A stretch of 5,391 nucleotides of DNA. It comes from an uncultured bacterium (lineage in GTDB: Bacteria; Patescibacteriota; Microgenomatia; UBA1406; GWC2-37-13). A program made the translations under genes and the position numbers. A model generated the notes under the pieces. It worked only from the letters and a program-made list of their open reading frames with translations, was not told where the DNA came from and made no database searches. Shown here piece after piece: positions 1 to 5,296 of this stretch (its first letter is position 1; the number at the start of each line of letters is the position of its first letter). The stretch is from assembly GCA_937914905.1 (NCBI GenBank), contig CALESU010000113.1, forward strand, positions 1 to 5,391, written 5' to 3'.

Positions 1-388
1 AATTATGATTGATGCTCTGCACGGAGAACCAGGAGTCAAGTCTCGTAGGTGGCCCGGATATGAAGCCTCTGATCAGGAATTAATAGACTACACCCTAACC
101 AAACTATCAAGCGTTCCTCTGACGAAACGCACTGCGAAACTGGAAACATGTGTTTGTTTTTACGATCCATCAACCCGGCAATTTGAAATTTCACAAGAAG
201 GCGTGAATGGAACGATTGCAGAACAACCGTCCCAGCATTTGATCCATGGATACCCGTATCGATCACTTTTTATCGTGGATGCATTTGGAACATATTACGA
301 TGAACTCACAGCTGAACAACACGTTAGTATTAATCACCGACTCAAAGCGGTACGAAAACTCATTTCTCTGATACAAACACAGCGGTAA
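1..388 (+). CDS. RdgB/HAM1-family non-canonical purine NTP pyrophosphatase, 5'-truncated by window edge
   Basis: Members of this family hydrolyse dITP, ITP and XTP to monophosphate and pyrophosphate in the cytoplasm, keeping deaminated purines out of DNA and RNA. The reading frame is open to the left edge. The Met at position 5 is probably internal, because the visible part begins at the family motif that follows the catalytic DSG: MIDALHGEPGVKSRRWPG matches the usual 'vDALgGaPGvySaRyaG'. Missing upstream are the N-terminal (T/S)NxxK nucleotide-binding loop and the DSG Asp. Further on come QEGVNGTI (family 'EGxxxGxI', about residues 64-71 of the visible part), GYPYRSLF and INHRLKA (family 'SHRxxA'). 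The usual GFGYDPIF is replaced by GYPYRSLF, so its Asp is absent, and SHR is NHR. This suggests a divergent subgroup, which I associate from memory with Patescibacteria. The stop lies 13 bases before the next gene on the same strand, so the two may be cotranscribed. Confidence 0.88.
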   Translation, partial: IMIDALHGEPGVKSRRWPGYEASDQELIDYTLTKLSSVPLTKRTAKLETCVCFYDPSTRQFEISQEGVNGTIAEQPSQHLIHGYPYRSLFIVDAFGTYYDELTAEQHVSINHRLKAVRKLISLIQTQR

Positions 389-401
389 AACAGCTCATTA
401 T

Positions 402-1190
402 ATGAACATTAATAACTTCCTACTCTACTTCATCCTTCCCGCATTTACTCTCGTTCTCATTTTTACCAATCGGTATTACTACTCGAAACGTCAATCTGAA
501 AAAATGCGTTTTAACATGAATGAAAATCTTCTTGTCGGTAACTTGGTTGTGCCCATTGTGGGGCTTATCGTGATACTTTCCATTTATGCTAGTATTCTCA
601 ATATTCAATTTATTTCAGAGCTCAGGTGGGAGCTTTTAGCCATTTTTAGCATCACGATCCTATCGCTTATTACGGGGATTGGACTTGGTGCACACATCAG
701 TTCACTGAGTATCGAGAGAAGTATGAAATTCGGATTACCCACTCCAGAAACGCAACGGATATTGTACTTTTTTCATTGGCCTTTTGGTCATATTGCCGCA
801 TATATTCCTTCGATCTTAATTTTTTACACGCTCATTTTGTTTGATCTATTCAAAGGTTCTCGCAATGGGTTACAAAACCACCAGATGATTATATTGAGTA
901 TGTGCGCTATATCGCTGGGATTAGTTGCAACAGTAATGCTCATTCGCACCCATGCAACGCGCATAATGTTTTACAGCTTGCTCGTGTTGAACATCACTAT
1001 TGTACTTGCGCTTCGCAATGAAAACATTACGTTGGACGAGCATTTGATCGCATACTTCTTTTCACTGTTATTTTTCACGGTGTTTATCGCATTGACGATA
1101 TATCGTTATATTCATTTGCTTTCCGAATCAGCACATGACTTTATTCATTCTCGCTTTACTGACGGTGACAAAGTAAGAGACGAAGAATGA
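402..1190 (+). CDS. Seven-transmembrane protein of unknown function
   Basis: I do not recognise this 262-residue protein. Hydrophobic segments lie at about residues 5-22, 43-64, 78-98, 130-150, 162-181, 187-204 and 214-236. Positive charges cluster in the loops at 24-38 (RYYYSKRQSEKMR), 99-129 and 182-187 and in the C-terminal tail. By the positive-inside rule this gives an outside N-terminus, seven helices and a cytoplasmic C-terminus. The longest cytoplasmic loop (99-129) contains ERSMKFGLPTPETQR and HWPFGH. The tail (237-262) is hydrophilic and ends acidic. I see no signal peptidase site, catalytic motif or transporter signature. The ATG at 402 is preferred because the next Met residues (35, 39) would remove helix 1. 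There is no Shine-Dalgarno sequence. The gene lies 13 bases after the RdgB-like gene and 19 bases before serS, but serS appears to have its own promoter. It could be a lineage-specific conserved membrane protein; function unknown. Confidence 0.82.
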   Translation: MNINNFLLYFILPAFTLVLIFTNRYYYSKRQSEKMRFNMNENLLVGNLVVPIVGLIVILSIYASILNIQFISELRWELLAIFSITILSLITGIGLGAHISSLSIERSMKFGLPTPETQRILYFFHWPFGHIAAYIPSILIFYTLILFDLFKGSRNGLQNHQMIILSMCAISLGLVATVMLIRTHATRIMFYSLLVLNITIVLALRNENITLDEHLIAYFFSLLFFTVFIALTIYRYIHLLSESAHDFIHSRFTDGDKVRDEE

Positions 1191-1192
1191 TG

Positions 1193-1201
1193 TGGTACAA
1201 T
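1193..1201 (+). promoter_or_regulatory. Extended -10 promoter of serS, predicted leaderless transcript
   Basis: TGGTACAAT reads as an extended -10 element (TG, one base, then TACAAT, 5 of 6 matches to TATAAT) just after the stop codon of the membrane protein gene. Eight bases separate it from the serS ATG at 1210. Transcription would be expected to start at about 1207-1210, so the mRNA would begin at or within three bases of the start codon. No -35 element is found at normal spacing; GTGACA at 1165-1170 is 25 bases away. Extended -10 promoters can work without a -35. The identical spacing of 8 at the next promoter supports the reading. Confidence 0.55.
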
Positions 1202-1209
1202 AAATCACT

Positions 1210-2466
1210 ATGATAGACATCCAATACATTCGTGATAACGCTCACAGAGTTAAAACTGCGGCGAAACAAAAGAATAGAGAGGTAGATATTGATAAACTTC
1301 TTGCCTTGGATGTTTCTATGAGAGAGCTTATGGTAAAAGCTCAGAATCTGCGAGAAGAACGAAACAAAGCATCTGAAGGAAAAAAGCCAACACCTGAACA
1401 AATACAGCGCGGAAAAGAGTTGAAGGATGAACTCAAACAAATAGAAGAAAAGCTCTTGACCGTTGAGACAGAGTTTAAAGAACTGATGTTGTATGTCCCC
1501 AATGTTCCCCTTGATGAAGTTCCGATCGGTTCTGATGAAACGGGAAATAGGGAAATAAAAAAATGGGGGGAACCACGGAAATTTGATTTTGAACCGAAAG
1601 ATCACGTAACTCTGGGAACAGAACTTGACCTTCTTGACCTTGAAAGAGGCTCGAAAATTTCCGGTTTTAGAGGATACTTCCTGAAAAATGATGCAGCGCT
1701 TTTGCACTTAGCTCTCCTTTTTTATGTATTTCAAAAACTGTCTGCAAAAGGATACACTCCTTTTATTGCGCCATCCATCGTGAAAGGATTTACGCTCTTT
1801 GGTTCGGGACATTTTCCTTGGGGAAGCGAACAAGATGTGTACAAATTGAATAAAGACGATGCATTTCTTTCGGGTACTGCAGAGATCCCCATTACCGCAT
1901 ATCATTCAGGCGAAGTGCTTGCTGAGAAAGATTTACCAAAGCGATTTGTAGGTTTTTCACCTTGTTTTCGAAAAGAAGGCGGAGCATATGGAAAAGATAC
2001 GAGGGGTATTTACCGAGTACATGAATTTTGGAAAATTGAGCAGGTTATTTTGGGAAAGAATAATCTCGATGAAGCACGAATAATCCATGAAGAACTTCAA
2101 GAAAATGCAGAAGGAATTTTGCAAGATCTAAAACTTCCCTATCGACAACTACTTATGTGCACGGGGGACATGGGCGAACCACAACTGAAAAAATATGACA
2201 TTGAGACATGGATGCCTTCACGAAATGCGTATGGAGAGACAATGTCAAACTCCATCATGGGAGAGTTTCAAGCGCGAAGACTCAATATTCGCTACAAAAC
2301 TAAAGAAGGAAAAACAAAGTATGTGTATACCTTCAACAATACGGCAGTTGCTTCCCCTCGCATCTTAATTGCGATTTTGGAAAACTACCAACAGAAAGAT
2401 GGAACCATCCTGGTTCCCGAAGTACTCCAGCCTCTTATGGGGAAAAAGGTGATTGAAAGAAAGTAA
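1210..2466 (+). CDS. serS: Seryl-tRNA synthetase (SerRS)
   Basis: This cytoplasmic class II aminoacyl-tRNA synthetase attaches serine to tRNA-Ser; in bacteria its product is also the precursor of selenocysteinyl-tRNA where that system exists. It is complete at 418 residues, about normal for a bacterial SerRS. Residues 1 to about 100 form the tRNA-binding domain, with the two-helix coiled-coil arm at about 35-93, rich in Lys, Glu and Arg. The catalytic core follows: motif 1 region about 153-190; GSGHFPWGSEQDVYKL at 198-213; serine-binding TAE at 223-225; motif 2 with FRKE at 253-256 and GKDTRGIYRVHEFWKIE at 261-277; E343 and S346 in the ETMSNS stretch, then FQARR at 353-357; motif 3 around NNTAVASPRILIAILENYQ (376-394) with the invariant Arg at 384. 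Motif 3 resembles the Thermus type (ATPRIL), so the enzyme should be active. The ATG at 1210 gives the standard 'MIDIxxIR' N-terminus. No Shine-Dalgarno sequence and no T-box element are visible upstream. Confidence 0.99.
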   Translation: MIDIQYIRDNAHRVKTAAKQKNREVDIDKLLALDVSMRELMVKAQNLREERNKASEGKKPTPEQIQRGKELKDELKQIEEKLLTVETEFKELMLYVPNVPLDEVPIGSDETGNREIKKWGEPRKFDFEPKDHVTLGTELDLLDLERGSKISGFRGYFLKNDAALLHLALLFYVFQKLSAKGYTPFIAPSIVKGFTLFGSGHFPWGSEQDVYKLNKDDAFLSGTAEIPITAYHSGEVLAEKDLPKRFVGFSPCFRKEGGAYGKDTRGIYRVHEFWKIEQVILGKNNLDEARIIHEELQENAEGILQDLKLPYRQLLMCTGDMGEPQLKKYDIETWMPSRNAYGETMSNSIMGEFQARRLNIRYKTKEGKTKYVYTFNNTAVASPRILIAILENYQQKDGTILVPEVLQPLMGKKVIERK

Positions 2467-2491
2467 TTTTTCACCCGTACCTTTTTTTGTC

Positions 2492-2519
2492 TAGACATAT
2501 ATTTTTCACATGGTATACT
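2492..2519 (+). promoter_or_regulatory. Strong promoter of the attenuator leader and downstream operon
   Basis: TAGACA at 2492-2497 (5 of 6 to the TTGACA -35 consensus) is followed after 16 bases by TATACT at 2514-2519 (5 of 6 to TATAAT), which is preceded by the extended -10 TG at 2511-2512. This is the best sigma-70-type promoter in the window. Transcription should start at about 2526-2528, at or just before the ATG of the leader peptide at 2528, again eight bases after the -10. It lies 25 bases past the serS stop, so the downstream genes need not depend on serS transcription. Confidence 0.75.
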
Positions 2520-2527
2520 GTTTTGGT

Positions 2528-2608
2528 ATGAAAAATGTAAATTCTATTAGTTGGCAAATTCTTGTTCTCCCACTTATTGTCCTTATCACGAGGACAGGCG
2601 GGTCGTGA
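2528..2608 (+). CDS. Putative 26-residue attenuator leader peptide, Ile/Leu/Val-rich
   Basis: This small frame runs from an ATG, eight bases after the -10 element, to TGA at 2606-2608. The peptide begins MKNVNSISWQ, continues with a hydrophobic core ILVLPLIVLI (residues 11-20, nine of ten Ile, Leu or Val) and ends TRTGGS. It is placed like the leader peptides of amino acid operons. Its last codons (GGC GGG TCG, 2597-2605) form the 5' arm of a predicted antiterminator, and its Ile/Leu/Val codons (2558-2587) lie just upstream, where a stalled ribosome would leave that arm free. A small hairpin, TGTCCT (2578-2583) with AGGACA (2591-2596), occupies the region-1 position of a classical attenuator. 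The role as a sensor of charged branched-chain tRNAs is inference. A drug- or peptide-dependent stalling sequence, or a real small membrane peptide, are alternatives. Confidence 0.55.
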   Translation: MKNVNSISWQILVLPLIVLITRTGGS

Positions 2609-2639
2609 GGATAGAAATATTCCGACTTTACAACCCGCC
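2597..2639 (+). promoter_or_regulatory. Predicted antiterminator structure
   Basis: GGCGGG(T) at 2597-2603 is perfectly complementary to (A)CCCGCC at 2633-2639, the same bases that form the 5' arm of the downstream terminator. Between them, GTCG (2602-2605) can pair with CGAC (2623-2626), and GGATA (2609-2613) with TATTC (2618-2622, one G-U pair) around a GAAA loop. The leader stop codon TGA (2606-2608) is the bulge. GTCG shares one or two bases with the outer helix, so the exact partition is uncertain. The whole fold would compete with the terminator. Confidence 0.62.
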
Positions 2640-2655
2640 GAAAGGCGGGTTTTTT
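2632..2655 (+). terminator. Intrinsic terminator, the off-state of the attenuator
   Basis: CCCGCC (2634-2639), a GAAA tetraloop (2640-2643) and GGCGGG (2644-2649) make a perfect six-pair GC stem, extended by two A-T pairs, followed by six T residues (2650-2655). This is a textbook rho-independent terminator. It lies 27 bases before the start of the 539-residue gene, between that gene and its only visible promoter, so it should block the gene unless an alternative structure forms. It could be read simply as a delayed serS terminator, but the promoter between them and the second GGCGGGT copy favour attenuation. Confidence 0.88.
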
Positions 2656-2681
2656 AGTAATTACCCATTTTCATTTAAAAT

Positions 2682-4301
2682 ATGTCCAAAATACTTGAAT
2701 CAGCACGAAATAGACCAACATTACAAGAACAAGGTATTGTGATAGGCGACTTTTCGTCACTTCCTTTTCATGATGTCATTGGCTATACCAGTCCTGAAAT
2801 TGCCTTTCAAAACTATCTGAATGATCCATATGGAGAACGCAAATTACAATTTCTCAAGGATGCATATGGTATTTCAAATCCCTCTCAATTTTTCAAAGAC
2901 GCAGGCCTTGAGCTATATGTTGAACAAAAAAAAAGACGAGCGATGATGGGTGCGATAAAATCTCACACCCTACAAGCTACTCCTTACAATTTAATGAATG
3001 ACGCTGCTTTTTGTGCGGCAGTTCAGCAAAAATATGATGTACCAACAGCTGTACTTGTTGTTACTCATGAGGGAGACATTATGCACACCAGTCCCGAAAA
3101 AATGGAGGCATTCGGGAAGCAACGATATTTTGTCGGCTACGACAATAGAGGGAGAGCTCAATACGCGTCGGTCCATATCCGACCAACTGGTCTACGGGGA
3201 CAAAATGGGGTTGTCACACCAATTAGTGTCATTGATGAGGCTTGTGGACACCCTCTTCGAGATATTTTCGTGTCGATAGACGAACCAACTGATCCCAAAG
3301 GAAAGCGCACAGCTTACCTCGATTCTGAAGGAACGTATCGAGAACTTATGGAAATGGCCACCGGAATATCATGGAAAGAAATCCTTACCGACCCTGAAAT
3401 TGCTCAACAAAATGAGGGGTACGTTTCTGTCACGCAACTTCATAAATACTTGTTTAGAAGGACCGTTCGAAGATTGCGAGATCAAGGATACTTCCCTTCT
3501 GAAAATGACATGCCGTTTATCGAATCAGATTTGGCAGGTATTTCTGACGCTCTTTTTTACCATGCTCGCCCGAGTCAAAATACTCTTGAGATATTGGGAT
3601 TCGCTGGTAAGCCACAACAAATTTTGTCTGAACTTCTCTGCATGAAGCCCGGTGCAATATCTGCAGTTCTTTCCCAATCTGCAAACGCACACGATCTCGT
3701 TATGCAACACCATGATGATTTGAATGAAAGTTCAAAACGAGTAATAAAAAGTTTGCCTGACGATTCAGCAGATGCAGTTCTTCAAGAAGTCATGCAGGTA
3801 ATGGGACTTTCATTTGACAAAACAACCGGTCTTTTGAGAAGGGGTCAACTTGCAGATGCGGCATCGTATTACCCTTTCTTTAGTTCACTTCTTGATGTTG
3901 ATTTTACAAGCCTCAATGAGCCAAGCAGTTTCTTTACCCGCAAAATACAAAGAACTCAAGCGCTTCTCCAGGCTCACGGTCTACCAAATTCTTATGTGAA
4001 AGTGCCTCATGAAGATGTGCACGGTTTTGATACTGACCGCTTGCATCCGACCGGACAATACTTTGATTACACGCAAGTCCACGCAGATTCATTTGCGAGA
4101 ACTGCGGGAAGAATGAAGGAAAAAACTTCAAATGAAGATTTAGTCCTTTTAAAAGCCGAGTATGTGAGAAGGATAGTGCAGTCATTCCAAGGTGGTTTGC
4201 CAGACGCAAATGAGTATCGGAGACAAACTGAGGCTTTAGCAGTAGATCCGGTCATGGCATGGTTTGCGAGTATGGTTGCAAATCTTCCCGATCAGTTATA
4301 A
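2682..4301 (+). CDS. Uncharacterised 539-residue soluble protein downstream of attenuator
   Basis: I do not recognise the family. An in-frame TAA lies at 2676-2678, so ATG 2682 is the earliest possible start; no Shine-Dalgarno sequence precedes it. The protein has no signal peptide and no membrane segment, so it is probably cytoplasmic. Residues 1-110 look helical and include DAYGISNPSQFFKDAGLE (60-77). Residues 118-205 look like a mixed strand/helix domain (PTAVLVVTHEGDIMHTSPEK, 121-140; HIRPTGLRGQNGVVTPISVI, 165-184). Residues 246-272 (EGYVSVTQLHKYLFRRTVRR and onward) are basic and could be a helix-turn-helix, which is speculative. His/Asp-rich spots occur at 337-346 (HDLVMQHHDD) and 443-450 (HEDVHGFD), possible metal sites but unproven. 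The C-terminal third is mainly helical. Codon use looks like that of its neighbours and the frame is intact. It ends five bases before the M28 peptidase gene, suggesting an operon. Control by the upstream attenuator is inferred. Confidence 0.9.
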   Translation: MSKILESARNRPTLQEQGIVIGDFSSLPFHDVIGYTSPEIAFQNYLNDPYGERKLQFLKDAYGISNPSQFFKDAGLELYVEQKKRRAMMGAIKSHTLQATPYNLMNDAAFCAAVQQKYDVPTAVLVVTHEGDIMHTSPEKMEAFGKQRYFVGYDNRGRAQYASVHIRPTGLRGQNGVVTPISVIDEACGHPLRDIFVSIDEPTDPKGKRTAYLDSEGTYRELMEMATGISWKEILTDPEIAQQNEGYVSVTQLHKYLFRRTVRRLRDQGYFPSENDMPFIESDLAGISDALFYHARPSQNTLEILGFAGKPQQILSELLCMKPGAISAVLSQSANAHDLVMQHHDDLNESSKRVIKSLPDDSADAVLQEVMQVMGLSFDKTTGLLRRGQLADAASYYPFFSSLLDVDFTSLNEPSSFFTRKIQRTQALLQAHGLPNSYVKVPHEDVHGFDTDRLHPTGQYFDYTQVHADSFARTAGRMKEKTSNEDLVLLKAEYVRRIVQSFQGGLPDANEYRRQTEALAVDPVMAWFASMVANLPDQL

Positions 4302-4302
4302 T
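4276..4302 (+). promoter_or_regulatory. Possible internal promoter for the M28 peptidase gene
   Basis: A perfect TATAAT at 4297-4302 overlaps the stop codon (TAA, 4299-4301) of the 539-residue gene. TTGCAA at 4276-4281 (4 of 6 to TTGACA) lies 15 bases upstream, a short spacing. There is no extended TG. Expected transcription start is about 4307-4311, on top of or just before the two candidate ATGs of the peptidase gene (4307, 4316). The perfect hexamer could be chance in AT-rich DNA, but its position fits the leaderless pattern of the other two promoters. Confidence 0.38.
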
Positions 4303-4306
4303 TGAG

Positions 4307-5296
4307 ATGCGTAATATGATAAAAGATATTTCTGAACAAATCACAGCACTTGGTCCCCGTTTTGCAGATGGAGAAGAGCGAACTGCAAAGCTCGTCAGAG
4401 ATATACTCGATCGTGCAAAAGTGAATTACATTGATCAGCCATTTCCAACCTCTGTCCCCTATCCTAAAAAGGCAGAGCTCTTTGTTGATGGCCAAAAAAT
4501 GGAATGCCGAAACGTAGGAATGACTAGTGGTACATTTACCTCGAAAGATGCACTTATCAGCTCTCTCTTTTGGGGAAGTGGCGATTTTTATTACCCACAA
4601 AATATTAACTTCAACCCTCATTCTCCGCATACAATCTCTATGGCAACCTACTATAAAAACCCGGCACTTGCCATACGAAGGTCTGATGTTACCAAAATTC
4701 TAAACGCAAAAAGTATTCGAGGAGAAACGGTGGTTGAGCCATATACGTTTACTGGGCACAATTTTCTCATGGGCAACTTCACCAATCCTCGCACCATTAT
4801 GTTTACTCATTACGATTGTTGGGAAAGTGGCGCGGTTGACAATGCCTCGGGGACCGCAGTACTTCTTGACATCGTTTTGAATCACGCAGAAGTGCTCAAG
4901 GAAAATCTTGTGGTGATTGCAGGTAATGAAGAGATCTCCTATGACGAACCGATCTATTGGGGGAAAGGATATCGAGCATTTCAGGAAAAATACTCAAGAG
5001 TTGTGGAATTAGCCCAACAGATTCTCCTTATTGATGGTGTGGGTTTTTCAAAACAAGAGTGGGTTACCGATCCCGAAACCGTTTCATTGGGTATTCCCCT
5101 TACGAATTTTGATCATTTGGTACAAAAGACTCGCATGTTAACGGGAGACATGCATAAACTCATGGAGTTTTATCATAGTAATGACGACACGGCAGATCTT
5201 CTTAATGAAGAAAGTTTGGCCGATGCTCAGTCAATCTTTCTTTCTGCAATAAATTCAATTTCTATCAGTGCCCCAATAGGTAACCCGGCAACCTGA
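4307..5296 (+). CDS. M28-family zinc-dependent aminopeptidase-like protein
   Basis: M28 peptidases are two-zinc exopeptidases that remove N-terminal residues from peptides. All six expected ligand/catalytic positions are present (numbered from the 4307 start): His168 and Asp170 in THYDCW, bridging Asp178 in GAVDNASG, the Glu208-Glu209 pair in AGNEE (the first is the general base), Asp243 in LLIDGVG, and His290 in [10 protein letters not shown]. The N-terminus ([20 protein letters not shown]) matches the usual 'igpR..gs..E..A' start of the family. Residues of about 65-160 form an extra segment before the first His, perhaps a PA-like or lineage-specific insert. There is no signal peptide, so it probably acts on peptides in the cytoplasm. 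The frame extends back to an ATG at 4259, overlapping the previous gene by 43 bases, but the homology begins after 4307; 4316 is also possible. It starts five bases after the 539-residue gene, so cotranscription is likely. Its last 70 bases overlap the RidA gene on the other strand. Confidence 0.92.
   Translation: MRNMIKDISEQITALGPRFADGEERTAKLVRDILDRAKVNYIDQPFPTSVPYPKKAELFVDGQKMECRNVGMTSGTFTSKDALISSLFWGSGDFYYPQNINFNPHSPHTISMATYYKNPALAIRRSDVTKILNAKSIRGETVVEPYTFTGHNFLMGNFTNPRTIMFTHYDCWESGAVDNASGTAVLLDIVLNHAEVLKENLVVIAGNEEISYDEPIYWGKGYRAFQEKYSRVVELAQQILLIDGVGFSKQEWVTDPETVSLGIPLTNFDHLVQKTRMLTGDMHKLMEFYHSNDDTADLLNEESLADAQSIFLSAINSISISAPIGNPAT

Noticed and set aside
1156..1707. Long open frame (183 codons) on the minus strand inside serS
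   Set aside because: It is fully antisense to serS, rich in Phe, Ser and Arg, and shows no family features; the opposite strand is a clear SerRS.
2335..2395. SerRS motif 3 looks different from the E. coli type (no NGSGLAVGR)
   Set aside because: The NNTAVASPRIL form resembles the Thermus-type motif 3 (ATPRIL), and the invariant Arg and the other serine/ATP residues are present, so it is not an anomaly.
2443..2488. Possible serS terminator: AAAAAGG/CCTTTTT or GGTGA/TCACC followed by T7
   Set aside because: The GGTGA/TCACC stem is short with an 18-base loop, and the T tract starts six bases after it. The alternative pairing uses up the T tract. Neither is a convincing intrinsic terminator.
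2526..2656. T-box riboswitch or other metabolite riboswitch
   Set aside because: No T-box (TGGNACCGCG-like) sequence or stem I architecture is present. A translated leader with two copies of one arm explains the region better.
2551..2742. 63-codon plus-strand frame from a TTG spanning the terminator
   Set aside because: It would translate through the terminator stem and into the start of the 539-residue gene in another frame, with a low-complexity mix of Cys, Tyr and Pro. The ATG-started leader frame fits the promoter far better.
1188..5296. Reassigned genetic code (TGA as Gly, as in some Patescibacteria)
   Set aside because: The membrane protein and the peptidase end at TGA where family or context expects an end, in-frame TGA is absent inside the genes, and the RidA frame also ends at TGA at its normal length.
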